This document shows, one piece after another, positions 9,576-21,920 of a stretch of 64,000 nt of DNA (position 1 is the first letter of the stretch; each line of letters opens with the position of its first letter). Made by a program: the position numbers and the translations under genes. This stretch comes from Phlebotomus papatasi (lineage: Eukaryota; Arthropoda; Insecta; Diptera; Psychodidae). Below the pieces are notes generated by a model. The model was given only the letters and a program-made list of their open reading frames with translations. It did not search any database and had not been told where the DNA came from. Location: positions 21,328,001 to 21,392,000 of the forward strand of contig NC_077222.1 of NCBI RefSeq assembly GCF_024763615.1, written 5' to 3'.

Positions 9576-11574
9576 AACCAGTGTAACCTTACTGAGCCAC
9601 CACCACCATTAGGCTCTCGATGTCCGTTCTTCTAAGTCCTCGTTTTTTTTGTTTTTATACTGGTTACCTTAAATCGTAGAAAGGCTTAGACTTTAGCTTT
9701 GAAGAGACATTATCCGTCTCCGTTAAAAGTTATTTCTCTTTAAAAAAAAATAAGAAAAAATAATGTTTCCTCGTCCCTTCTCCTGTGTCTGTTACCATTT
9801 TAATGATGCTTTTAACCTCTGCCTCTGTTACAAAATGAACTTTTAGATTTCATCGGTCAATGTACCTTTCGGACTAGTCTATACACATCTAATTTGAGCC
9901 TCATTAAAGTCCTGAGCTAAATAACTTTATTTAAATCGTTTTCTTTTGACAGTAAACTATATTTTCATACTTTTTATTTCAAAAAATTCCATTCTGGTTT
10001 TCCAATACCTCTAATCTATAAAATTTAATACTATTACCATGTATTCGTTTGTCCCTATCTCTGTCTGAATGGTTGTAATCGCAATTCGTCAAACACGCAA
10101 AGTTCGATAAGGTGTGACCGAGAAAGATGAGGTTGATTGAAAAAAAAAAGAGAGAAACATAAAAGAGTATTATGGCAATGGATAATGAGGTCCCTGATAT
10201 CGTATCAGGGAAGTAATTACATCGACTGCAACACTGCGGCAGAATGCTGTCGTCATTCTTTAAAATCACCCGATGACTGATAAATTTTAATAGTCTCTTA
10301 ATCCTACTCTATTTACGTCATCGATACCATCTTTTCTGGCAGCGTTGGAGACAAAAACGCTTGAGAGATGAAAATAGTTGAATTGACTCAATAAAAGCTA
10401 TAAATACAACTTTCAAGCCATAATGGTCGGAGCTGAGCATCATCCCTTATTGGTTTGGGGTTTTGTCTGTGGTTGAGGAAATTATATGAGAAATTGTTCA
10501 TCCTTCTCTTGGAACTATTGCGTAACCGTGCTTAGTTTAAGCCTTCATAAAGTGAAATGTCGTGATAATAAAGTTTTGTCCACATTGTTGAGCTTTAGAC
10601 TAATACCAATGTGTTGCAATGTGGTGAAGAGGATACCCAACTATAAAAAAAAAACGAAGAAAAAAAAAGCTTGGGAAAAAAGGTCAATAAAAGCTCACAC
10701 GTGACGCAATGGCATTCGGACTACGCCTCTGGACTATTGTAGGGCTCTCTTTTCTATCCTAGGCCTGTGTGTTGATGATGAGAAATTGTATTTTTCCCAA
10801 GTTTCACCGTCATGTTTCTCTCACAACATTGCTTTCTCATCAGCCATATCAGTCTGTCCAATAGAGAGGAAATTATTTTTACCGTCGAGGGCGCGGAAGT
10901 TAATCGATTTTCTCCGTCGTTATTCACGGTGGAATGTTGCAAGAACACGACAAAGTTCACCACCCACAAAGCATTTTCTTCTCAACAATATCAGCACTTT
11001 CTCATGGGAGGACGGAGGGAGACTTCATGGTTTCACCATATATGTATTATTTGATGAACTCGATGAAAATAAGTGACAGAAACTCTCTTTTCCTCCCTTA
11101 AAGTCTCTTAAAATCCCAAAGAAGAAAATTTGTGATAAAAAAATACAGCACAAATACCGAATTTTCCTTCCTTAGGAATCTCTTCAAATGCTCCTTTTTA
11201 CGTTCTCATATTAGGAAAAAAAGGGAAGATACGGCGAGAGAGAAAAATGTTAAGGAAAGAGGAGAAAAAGTGTGTAATTTGTTGAAAAAAAGAAAAGTAG
11301 CAGAAATATCCTTATAGAAAATAATTTGAAATAAAGTGCTTCCAAATTGGGACTTTTTCACTCTGCCATTTATACTAATGTATATGGTAAAGAAGACGAA
11401 GGATATGAGGAAGAATGTGTGATAAAATGGATTTGAGCTTTTACCACAACTTTGGATGAAAATAAAAGAACTGACTTTGGGGGTGTGGTTTGAAGCACTT
11501 TTCAGTCCCTTGATAAGGGGTTCGTTATTGAGGGAGTAAAGATTTTTAGTATCCTTTGACTTGCAAGGGTTATA
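9576..11574. other. No gene; minor hairpin at 10191-10211
   Basis: No recognisable gene or transposon. TCCCTGATA-TCG-TATCAGGGA at 10191-10211 is a perfect 9-bp stem with a 3-base loop. Overlapping frames at 10754-11076 (up to 96 codons) show no domain and overlap on both strands, so I do not call them genes. Confidence 0.5.
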
Positions 11575-11778
11575 CCGGTTTTGGTCCTAAGGGTTAGTGA
11601 TACGGTTTAACTTCTCTAAATTCCAGTAAAGATGTTTTGGAAAATTTTCACTTAGAATTTTGGAACATTAAGAACAAGTGATCTATTTTATTCTGAAAAG
11701 GTAAAAGAAAATGGTTGCTGTGTAGGATTTTGAGACTTTCGAGAACTGGGCTAAACCTCTGGTCTAAAGACCACTTTA
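11575..11778 (-). repeat. Family A dispersed repeat copy
   Basis: Reverse-complement copy ending GAGAACTGGGCTAAACCTCT then GGTCTAAAGACC. The interior is diverged from the other copies. Confidence 0.6.
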
Positions 11779-11937
11779 CGGAAGAAATTCCAGTAATCGT
11801 ATTCGAATTAAAATAGCTAGAATTTCTGAATTAAATATACGAAGTTCGAATACTGATTTCCGTATTTATAAAAAAAGATATATTAAACATTTAAGATATG
11901 TGACAGCCAGAATTTCTGGTTCACTAGTCTCATACGG

Positions 11938-12290
11938 ACTCAAGACCTAAGGCTTATACTCAACGCACAATAACATTTGTTTTGTAAACATGTTTTTGAT
12001 ATTTCAATGAGAGTGAATGAGATCTAGATCTAGTCGTTTTGTTCAATCTCATATGCAATTTCGAAAACATGTTTACAAACAAAAGTTATTGTGCGTTGGG
12101 CATTAGCCATAAGGCTTAATTTCGGTAATTTATCAGTCAATATTTTTTTTGGGAAATGTTGACCTAAGATGGGATTATTAAAAGCAAATGATTAGATTTA
12201 GAAAAACCAATGAAATTCCTTGTTATCAAGGATTTCAAGATCTTCGGTAATTGGGCTAAACCTAAAGGTAAGACCGTTTTAGGCCTTACC
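11938..12290 (-). repeat. Family A copy split by a later insertion
   Basis: The left part reads GACCTAAGGCTTA (to 11956). The remainder resumes with TTAGCCATAAGGCTTAA at 12103 and runs to GGTAATTGGGCTAAACCTA near 12266. Uninterrupted copies read GACCTAAGGCTTAGCCATAT across the same point, so the 146 bp at 11957-12102 is an insertion. Confidence 0.75.
11957..12102. mobile_element. Nested MITE with TTA target duplication
   Basis: A 146-bp element with inverted ends TACTCAACGCACAATAAC (left) and TGCCCAACGCACAATAAC (complement of right), arms extending about 40 bp. It is flanked by TTA at 11954-11956 and 12103-12105. The host family A repeat supplies the empty site (GGCTTAGCC), so the boundaries and the 3-bp duplication are well defined. 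A 3-bp TTA duplication fits PIF/Harbinger-type mobilisation. The inverted repeats differ from family B, so this is a separate family. Confidence 0.8.
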
Positions 12291-12522
12291 TTGTGAAAAG
12301 CCAGATTTTTTAAATATAAATTTGAGTTTATAGTGTTAAGTTCGAAAGTATGATCTTTGATATTCCAAATGGGATTTTTTATACAGAAGCTTCGTACCGT
12401 TCGTACCACTCGACTTTTCCTTACGTTGCTTAGTGCACTATACTCAAATTCATGAATTTGGGTAGGATAAATGAGATTTACTAGGAACATAAAAAATATA
12501 TCAAGTATGAAACTTCAGTTAA

Positions 12523-13042
12523 TCCTCTTACGGGTAATACCGCCTCCAGGCGGTCTTCACAAAAATCACATTTAAAGCGACAATAAAGGTTTTATTTATT
12601 TTAAAGTGCTATAGTGTTCTCGGTAGTAGTCTTATAAACATCTCTTGAAAGTTTGAACTCATTTTGACTCTCCGTTTTGTTGCTATTCCCAGTTTTGTGT
12701 GACAGGTCAGAGAAAAAGCAACAAAAAATATTTATGCAAAAAAACTCATTTCCAATTTCCATAAAAATACCGATTTAAAGTTATCTGGCTAAAATAAGTT
12801 TATTTTTTACTGAAAGATATGTCATTCTACTTTGTATATTTTATTTAAAAAATTTTAAAAAATTAAAAATGTGAATTTTAAAAGCAAAAAGAGTCAAAAA
12901 ATTTTTATATTTTCTCACCTAGCGCCTAAACTAAAAGAGATAATGAAGAATGGTTTTTTCGACTTTATTGGATCATAATTATCTTAGAAAACATTCTTTT
13001 AAAACTTTTTTTTCGTATATTAAAGAAAACACCTTTAGAGGG
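12523..13042. mobile_element. piggyBac-like MITE flanked by TTAA
   Basis: A 520-bp non-coding element flanked by TTAA (12519-12522 and 13043-13046). The ends are TCCTCTTACGGG and the complement of CCTTTAGAGG. A reverse-orientation relative of nearly the same length, matching along its length, lies at 62141-62665 in an Atpalpha intron. TTAA duplication with CCCTCT-type ends is the mark of piggyBac transposition. Inside the left end is a GCCTCCAGGC palindrome (about 12542-12551). No transposase frame is present. Confidence 0.85.
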
Positions 13043-13046
13043 TTAA

Positions 13047-16020
13047 CCAAAGTTTCAAAGTCTTCCCCTGCAAGGATGTGAAAGAAAATAATTTTCAATT
13101 TAAATAACTCACCACGAAAACAAGAAACGAAAATTCATCCCCTCATTAGTAACGCTTGTTTTTCTCGTACTGGATGTATAAGGTTAGTCTCATTGGACTT
13201 TCCAAAATATTGAACTTAAGATCGAACTTACTTTCTAACAAGGACCTCTGATTTAAATATTTGTGTTTCGTTTTCCTAATATATCCTTATTTTTCATTAA
13301 ATACACTTTTTTTTGAGAAGAGATAAATAATAATAATAATTTATTATTATAATAATTTATTTGAGTTAAAAAATAACTGGATTTTGTCTTATTTATTTTT
13401 AAAATTTCTAAACTGTATTATGAAATTTTCGTATTTACGTAGTAATGCGGAGACATTTTTGTACGGAAAAGTTGTTTTTCTTGGATAGTATAGAAGTATA
13501 CTTCACTGTTCCTACTATAGGTCTCTTAAATCGAGATTAATGATTTTAGTTTGACTTTCAAAAACTTGTGTTTTTAATATAATGCTTATATTTTCGAAAT
13601 TCGAATTAACCTTTTAAGGACGAGTAGAACATCGTTGTTCCAAAAACAAAAACATTTTTTTGGCTATAGAAAGTTATTCTGTCCTCTATATAGTTCGAAA
13701 TATTAGTTTTTATTTTCGGAACACTTGTATCTAATTTATCCTTAAAGAGTTAATAAATTCCAATATGCTTTAGTAAATTGCATTTAAGGCTCAAATCATC
13801 GAAATATTTTCAATATTATTTATCGGTTTTTGATCCCTTTAATAATTTTTCTGCAATGTTTTTCAATGTTTGGATATTTCTAAAACCATTCACAAAAGTT
13901 TTCGTATTTGATAGTAAAATTTAGTTTTTCCTTTTGGTTTTTTGAAATTTAAGGTAAAAGAATTGTAATCTAGATTTTCAGTTATATTATTTTTTTTATA
14001 AATAAGAAGTCCTCTTATTTCTTTTGAACCACCCCTTAAACCCTAGATAGCAGTAGAAAAATTTCTTAATCGTGCTTTATATTCCTTCTATCTCCAATAA
14101 CATGGTCATATTTTGTCCTATTTCTCACTCGCACACCCTAGCCGGGCCCCAAATTATCGTGTCGATGGAAAATCAATCTTGGGATATTCCTATTTGAGGG
14201 GTTCATTTTCAGAAGAATAAGGGTAAAATGGGAGGAGAAAAGGGAGCAGAAGAACTTGTTGCCAAATGAAGGTGGGAATAGGTCTTTAGGAATGTCTGAA
14301 ATGGTCTAGAATTCTTGGAGTTTTTTTTCTCAATTTACATTATTATATCACCAAAGGCAAAAGTGGATTAACTTGAAGAAATATCGTCTAAAGTTATCAA
14401 GCCTTGGCGTATCTTAAAAGTATTTTAATAATTCCGAGTTTGGATTATATACGAATTAATTTAGTGTAATTATCTTAAATTTTAAATAAAATTTGGCGAT
14501 AAGAACTCTGAATTCTAAAGTGTTAAATTTCTTTTCAAACATTTAAGGTAAAACGAAATTAACTTCAAGCTATAAATTTATCTTTAATTTAAAAGTTGTT
14601 CGCAAGAACTTTTCAAAGATTTTAAAATAGAAGTTTTGTTAAATATTTAAGATTACATTTTTTTTATAAAAAGGGGATAGTTTGCAATCTTTAAGCCTTG
14701 TTCTACATTTTAATTGCTGCAAGTTGTATCATCCACGTTAGTTGAATAATTTAAACGGAAATGAATATTTCGTCTATTCCACCGTTAATAGCCAAGTCGG
14801 ATGTCTTCAATTTGTACTGAAATGTTCTTACTTGAACTGAATCATATTTAATGTTGGAGGGTGTATCAAAATGCTTTATGTAGTTCAATTTAATTTTTTC
14901 CATTGAGACACAACGTGAGATACAGACTTATTTACAAGGATATTGTGTTACCCTGTCTTTGTCCAACTCTTCAGTATCGTCTTATCCAAGCGCGGGTTAA
15001 TCAATTTACCAAAACATCTCTTTATGGTTTGCTGGAAATTTTTGGTGGAATCGCAAGAATTAATTAGTGGTTCGTGCTATTATTTCTATTTGTTCATTCA
15101 CTCTGGCAGGAGATGACGGAAAATTTTGTTCATTAGTCTTTTTTTTTTTAAGTTGTGTGTTGGCATATCAAATGAAGGAAAATGATAAACCCTTTTTAGT
15201 GGCTGTCAGCTTCATGTTTCCATGTGATGTTGGCTCTATCTGCTATGTAATTTGATGAGAAAATTGTCAAGATGATGTATAGTTCCTGAATTTGGTGTTG
15301 AAATTATTGAGAAATTTATATTGTTTTAAATGGAGTTGTTCCTCGTGACATACTAAATGGACTATGAAGCGGTATAAATGGTGGTTGTAGATGTGGTGAA
15401 AAGAAGAAATTTGACCCAAGGACATTGCCCAGAATTCTTCTCATTTGCTTCCATTTGGAGAATTTAACACAGAATGTGCTCAATATTTCATAACAATAGA
15501 ATAATTGTTTTTTATGGCATCACACTATATGTGTCGCTTTATTAGCAAGGGTGTAATTTTAGCAAATGTATTATCCACACCATCGAGGTGTGATAACATT
15601 GTGCAATTGCCCTCTGTTCACATGAAGATCATCATTGATTTTTCCTTGTACATCATTTCTGAGCTTCTTGTTTATCACACTTTTATTTTTCATCCTAACA
15701 CTCTGATTGAATTAGCGAGAAGTTTTTTTTTCCTTTGCCTCTTACTAGAACAATTTAGTGCCAATGAAAGAATAATTAGAGTGTTTATTTTAGCGAAATT
15801 CGATCTGAAGTGCTTAGAGAAACCTTTCTATGTTAGGGATGTGCGGATTCTAAAGATTACCAAATTGTGTACTTTAATTAAAATCAGAAAAGCTGTTTAA
15901 GGTTGTATTAAGATCGCATTTTCTCCCGTTTTTTTAATTTGAAGAATTTTCCTGACCCTTAGATTATCCAGAAGGGTAATTTTTCAATAAGGATGCTTCC
16001 TTACTAAGTTTAGTTAAGGT
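13047..16020. other. No recognisable gene or repeat
   Basis: AT-rich sequence. A TAA/TTA-rich microsatellite lies at about 13325-13360. The longest frame (15505-15900, 131 codons) has no domain I recognise and low-complexity hydrophobic content; I do not call it a gene. Confidence 0.5.
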
Positions 16021-16023
16021 TAA

Positions 16024-16425
16024 GGGCAGAATCACATTGACAGTAAATGCTCACCGTATTTCGTAAATTTACGCATTTTCATTACAATTCTTACGCAAGT
16101 TCTCGATCACCATATTACCTTATCTCATACACGGTGGCATTAGGTGAAACTAATATAAGAAAAACGAAGAAATAAAACGAAAATGCGATAAACGGTGAGC
16201 AAAAAAACCATGAGAGAAATTAATCGTAGTTTTCTTTGCTCACCGTTTATCGCATTTTCGTTTTATTTATTCAATTTTCTTATATTATTTTCACCTAGTG
16301 CCACCGAGTATGAGATAAGGTAATACGGTAATGGAAATTTGCGTAAGAATTGCAATGAAAATGCGTAAATTAACGAAATACGGTGAGACTACGGCGAGCA
16401 TTTTATTGTTAATGTGATTCTGCCC
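16024..16425. mobile_element. 402-bp palindromic element, TAA duplication
   Basis: An almost completely palindromic element. The left end GGGCAGAATCACATTGACAG and the complement of the right end, GGGCAGAATCACATTAACAA, continue as long imperfect arms that meet near 16215-16235 (GATAAACGGTGAGCAAAAAA facing its complement). TAA flanks both sides (16021-16023, 16426-16428). A solo right end of the same family lies at 16512-16556. The 3-bp TAA duplication and GGG start suggest a Tourist/Harbinger-type MITE; that assignment is inference. Confidence 0.8.
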
Positions 16426-16511
16426 TAAATGGTTCATTAGATTATCAAAAACCATTAGAATTGGTTTATTCTTTTGGATTTCAAGACCTTGGAGATCTGC
16501 ATTAACTTTCG

Positions 16512-16556
16512 TGAGGCTACTGCGAACACTTTATTATCAATGTGATTCTGCCCTAA
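16512..16556. repeat. Solo end of the 402-bp palindromic family
   Basis: ACTTTATTATCAATGTGATT followed by CTGCCCTAAA repeats the right terminus of the element at 16024-16425. It is a truncated second copy. Confidence 0.65.
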
Positions 16557-16692
16557 AGGTCAGATAAAAGTTTTTAATCTGAATAGGAACTTACCAAAGG
16601 GGATGTTAAATTAGCAAAATTGTAAATAAACTTAATGGGGATTGATTCAATTTCGTGTCTAAATGAGTCACTTATTTCAAAAATTGATTAGG

Positions 16693-17040
16693 GTACCTGT
16701 ATCAAATTTCGACCAGCTTGCAATTTCGGCCACTTCTTTTATTCGTTAAGTTTTCATGAATTTTTAGTTTTTCCATACTTTACTGGAGATTATACTACTA
16801 AAAAAATGTCACTTCTACCAGCGAGATAAGGTGGAAAAAAACTTTAGAAGAATTCTAGAAGAGCAAGGAACTATGAGAATTAAGGTGGTCGAAATATTAC
16901 CCAAAGCTATATCTATACTTTTATTAATTTTAAAATGTATTAAGAATGATTTTAGAGAAAAAAACGATAAACTTTCAACTAAAATCAGTTTATTCTAAAC
17001 ATATTATACATTTCAAACTTAAGTTAACTTTACTTAATTT
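16693..17040. repeat. Diverged relative of the 34413 element
   Basis: Matches the 34413-34838 element in pieces: ATCAAATTTCGACCAGCTTG, GAACTATGAGAATTAAGGTG, TTTTAAAATGTATTAAGAAT and ATTTCAAACTTAAGTTA, in the orientation of the second (inverted) copy there. The ends are eroded. Confidence 0.55.
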
Positions 17041-18209
17041 TGCGTGCAACTTTGTGCGATGAAATCCCTGATTTGATTGCCATAGTTGTGAGTTCGAGTC
17101 TTGCCCGTTGCAAAAACAAAAAAAAATAGTGTGAAGGGACATTTTTCATAATACATTTAAACTGAATAAAATTTTTAAGTTGAATTAATTTATAAAACGT
17201 CCGAATTGACCCGGTTTCAATAAATTGTTGATAAATAGATAGATATTGAGTGATATAATTAATTTACGGCAGAAATAGTTACGTGAATATGAAATAATTC
17301 ATCCATGCTTTATTTATCAATTCCATTCGAATGAGTAATATTTATTTATAATTTCTTGTAAAAATTTAATATTCAAAATCAATATCCTCGGAAATCTGTT
17401 TTAATGTTTGTTTATTAACATTGTTCTTCAAATCATTTATAAATGGAAATTGCAAATTCAGAAATATTGCGAGATGACTATAAAAGCAATAGGGTAAGTT
17501 AAGCTAATTCAAAACCTGCTTCAAATGGAAATTTTTCGCTACTCCAAATAGAAACGTCATTGTTTTCATGATAAATTCAATACTAAATTATTAAATTTTT
17601 ATATTTTCTATACCAAAGTTTCATTATTTAGTTAATTTTGCTCCAAATAAAGCGAAAATCCAGTCATATTCACAAATTTTAATTTGTTAATTTCTGAGAA
17701 AAATTAAAAGTGTACCTATTCACCATCGAATTTTTCATCGATCGACAATGTTTTCAAATGAAAAACACAATGAGGTGACTGTTGTTTATTCATTTTGTTT
17801 AATATTTATGTAGTATTTCTGGTTAATTTTAGTTAAATTAAGTGCTAATCTTTATTGTTAACGGTACGTGAAGTTTTCAAATGAAATAATTACCTATTTC
17901 GTGAACAAAAAGGGTTTCTCTAAAGTGTCTGCAAATGCTTCAATAGGAAATAGCGGAAATATGATTTTTTTGGAAAGATTTTCTTATTGTTTTAGTTGGG
18001 AAAGGAGAAAAGACCGGAAATAAGAACAAATTCTGAACTCAAGAGCAACCCAAGAAGGTTTTGGAAGCCTTTCGTCGCGGTTTCACTTATACACTGTTTG
18101 TCTCCAATTAGAAAATTTCCTTTGTCTCCATTTAGATTAATATGTTACCAATAAAAGCATTTTACGCTCGCGTATTTTTCTTGTATTTAAGAAGATTTCA
18201 AATTATATC
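17041..18209. other. No gene; weak B-box-like motif at ~17090
   Basis: AT-rich DNA. GTGAGTTCGAGTCTTGCCC near 17088-17106, followed by an A-rich stretch, resembles a Pol III B box with a tail, but I find no matching A box, so a SINE is not called. Confidence 0.4.
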
Positions 18210-18212
18210 TAA

Positions 18213-18352
18213 AGGTGTCTACACATTGAGCACAATTTTCGTCAAAAAATGCTTTTTTGAAGGAAATTGGCTGCAGCGCTGTAGGCAGAAACGTCAAAAT
18301 TCTGTCAAAAATGCAATTTTTGATAAAAATTGCTCCCAATGTGTAGAGACCT
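18213..18352. mobile_element. Family B MITE (Harbinger-like), TAA duplication
   Basis: A 140-bp copy with ends AGGTGTCTACACATTG and CAATGTGTAGAGACCT, flanked by TAA at 18210-18212 and 18353-18355. Interior GCAGAAACGTCAAAATTCTG is typical of the family. Confidence 0.8.
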
Positions 18353-18355
18353 TAA

Positions 18356-21300
18356 AGAATTTTCACTATTCTAGAAGAGTCAAGGAGCAAATTTATGTAA
18401 TTCTCTTCAGAAAAATATATAAACTTAATGTGTTGAATCTTGTGTCAAAGTTAAAGCGTCTGGAAATGGTTTTGAATTAGGACATTTACCCTACTACTGG
18501 TTCTAATTTAAGAATAATTTGTAGTATAATTTGTAAATATTATAAATTATTAAGCTTCGGCATAGAATTATTTAATGCTTTGGGTTTCTTTTTTATTTTA
18601 ATTTGATGCATTAGATCTTTTTTCGAACTTCAATAATTTTATAATAATTGTCTGAATATTCTTAATAATAATTTTCATTATAACTGAATTTAGTTGATTA
18701 ATACAGTGTTAAGCACACATAATTGCAAGAAGTCATAAATTTTCGAATACACTTAAGAAAAAAAATAAACACCTTGTGCTTAAGTTTATTGTAGTAATTG
18801 GCTACAAAATTTTGTGATAAAAAGAAAATGAATCACAGTTAAAAGTGTTCAAGATTTACAGCATTTCTCGAAGAATGGTTGATACGATAACAATATATAC
18901 TTCTGTCGATTTTCCCAAAGCTATTTATAAATGATTCATCCGGTTTTATTTGAAGAAAAATATTTCACCACAAATTGTAAATTGACTGTCCATAGCATCA
19001 TTTATTTGAATTCCATTTCTTCTAATATTTATATATAGGAATTAAATGATTAATCTAATATAATTTTTTCATGTTTAAATAAGTATACCGGGTAAGAAAA
19101 AAATAGTTATTTACTTTTCATAAGATAATTCAAAAATGGTTTCTCATATTGTGGATGGATTTTTTTTATTCAGTGTCTTGCTTATTTCTCAAATATTTGT
19201 TTACTTGTTTATTTTTGCGTTACATTTGAGATAGACAGTCTCTCTCTTCTACTGATGGTGAAAATTTTTCTTCCTGCTTTTTTTTTTGGCTTTTTCACAG
19301 TTACTGTAAATTATTTGGTACTATATAGAAAAGTCTATTGAAAATGGGATGATCCGTGTCTATTTGGTGTTATTACATATATGTATGAACTTTGTTTAAA
19401 GTCTCAAATACACTTGGTGGTACCACATCTGAAATATGAAAGGAAAAAAAATGAGCGAAATACCAAACTATAAAGCGTTTTATAAATACTTCCTGTGTAC
19501 ACTAAAAGTTGTGGCAAGTGCTTTTTCATCTGGTCCAAGAAAAGCCAAAATATCGATTATTATTGGTGGTGAAGAGAGGATCTCTGTAGGTGATTCAAAA
19601 TGATCACTAATTTTTTTTTCTGCCAGGCGATAAAGTGCGAACATAGTCTATTTCAACCTTAGTAACTCAGGCATGGGTTTATGTGGGAAAATGAAGAATT
19701 AGAGTTTGTTTTGAGATCACACTGACGACACGATCGACAACGTCAGAATTGTGAAATTTGCGTAAATGACGTGCTTCCGAAATACGAATAACCATATGAT
19801 CTCAACAGAAGACGTCTAGTTTAGTTATAGGCCATCAGTCTTTTCTCAGTAAATCATATCAAAATGTGCTAAAAATTGCTGAAAGATTTTCTCAAGTGGC
19901 CTAAATATGTGTGTTGCCGTGTAGATTTGTGACTTGTACCATGTGGGAAAAAGAGATGAAAATTGTGGTTATGGGAGTATATAGAGGAGGGGTGTTAGAG
20001 TTAATGAATAAATTACCATGTTATGAGTCTGGATCTGACGTCAGAACAAATTGATAATTTCATTTTTTCGCGTCTCCATCGGATAGAGATTGTAATAAAA
20101 ATAAACTTACACCATGAGAATAAAAAAAAGAAATGAGAGAGAATTGAGAGTAAGAGACAGGCTGAAATTCTTGACAGATTCTGTTTTTTCTTATTATTAT
20201 TTTGCTTTCATCTAAAATCAACATCTTCACAGCATGATGCATAATCACGTGGAAAATATAATTTCTTGTGGTGTTATTGGGAAAATGTCAACTTTCAATC
20301 GATGATGATAAATTGTGAATCAGTGGGAAAAGCTGTCTTGAAAAACATCTCTTCTCATTCTCCCATGATAGATTGATGTTTGGTTTTAATAACCCTCCAT
20401 AAGATGATCATTTACCCATAAAATTCTTTTTTTTGTGTATACAATGACCATGATCTAAAATTATAAAATTTTCATCACAAATCAGTCATTGGATGAAAGA
20501 CTAGGGATTAGGTACGGGAAATTGTGGATTATGAACACTATCACTTCTACAATCCGTAAAATGCATTTGGTTTTCATTCATTTGGGGCTAGAATAAATTC
20601 TCGCATGATTATCGTTTAAAATTCTGAATTTGACAAATTGCTTTTGCAATTTTCACAATTGGTACAAACACTTAGTAAATACCGAACATAATAAAATTAA
20701 TCGTTTAATATAAGGCGTGTATTGCAATTTTCACAGATTTCTATTCAAGGTTGAACATGCTGAATTTAATGTGTAATGGTTAGGTTGTTTTACTGCTTGA
20801 ACTTATATTTAGTGGTTTACGAGAAGAGTATGACCACAACAAGAGTATGTTACGGCATCCAAAATTGAGATTAGGGTGATCGAATCAAAATAATTAGGAA
20901 GACTCTTGTTTTTGATTTTTACGATCTCTATATTGTAAGAAACTTTCGTCAAATTGTAACAGTGGTATGATTTACATTCACACGTACAAGCTATTTGCTT
21001 CAAAATGCTTCATTTTGACGAAAATGACTTATAATGCATAGAAGTAATTAAATTGCAAATGTGTTTTCACGCCAAAGGTAACAAAAAGTCAATGACAGTG
21101 ACAACCTTTTTCTCCGCATGAGGGCACTGTTATCTCCCACAAAGGGCGCTGGCAACTGTTCTTAATTTATAAATCCTCAGTTTTATGGGCTATTTCCATT
21201 GAGAAAATTTTCAGATTTTTGTAATTCCCAATTCACATGAAAGCTCGCGAAAGAGCCCAGCTTTGAATACGAACATCTCGTTGACATATTTGATTTTTTT

Positions 21301-21917
21301 GATTTAGCTTTGGAGGAAAAATGCATAAAAACAACCGAAACCTTCATGAAATCACTATTAAAGGATATCTTTAATCGTTTGGTACGTTTGGTACGAAAAT
21401 TGAAGCAGGGAAAGATAATGAGGGATAATTAAATCGATTACCACTTTAAAACAGCAACGTTACTGTTTTCCGACGCACTTCTCACACGTTGCCCGTCTTT
21501 CCCGTAAATCAGTATTCTGGGCATACCGTATCCGCAATAAAGGGACATTTTCTCACTGCACGCACTATTTTCACCATCAAAGAACCGAAATTTAGTTGAA
21601 GTTCATCTAAAAACACCTTCATTGTGAAATGAAAACAAGTTTTTTTTATTGAAATTCACTCAGCTGACACCTCATTGGCATGCAAGTATCAGAAAAAAAC
21701 TCAATGAATTTCGCTGTTCCCCATAGGAACAGTGTGGAAAACTGTTCACAATTTTTAATTTTAAACTTTTATAAGAAAAAGTTCAACCAAATTGAATGTT
21801 TTCTCATAAAAGCACCCTTTAATTTCATATGGAGTTGAAAATTTTCTAACAAATTTCTTGAGAAATTTTTCAATGGAAATGGCCCATTAATCAAAACTTT
21901 TGATTAAGTTAAGCCTT
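18356..21917. other. No gene; contains one copy of a dispersed 65-bp repeat
   Basis: Non-coding. A TGACGTCA (CRE-like) octamer at 20036-20043 has no promoter context. At 21097-21160, GACAACCTTTTTCTCCGCAT and GGGCGCTGGCAACTGTTC repeat almost exactly at 49810-49880, and the second motif recurs near 42490, so a short unclassified repeat is dispersed here. Confidence 0.5.
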
Positions 21918-21920
21918 TAA

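Noticed and set aside
10754..11076. Overlapping frames on both strands (71-96 codons)
   Set aside because: Three frames compete over the same bases and none resembles a known protein.
15505..15900. 131-codon + frame
   Set aside because: No recognised domain, hydrophobic low-complexity content typical of AT-rich chance frames, no splice or neighbour support.
17080..17130. Possible tRNA or SINE from a B-box-like motif
   Set aside because: No A box at proper spacing and no cloverleaf.
20036..20043. Second CRE octamer TGACGTCA
   Set aside because: No GC rise, initiator or exon nearby; an 8-mer is expected by chance about once in 64 kb.
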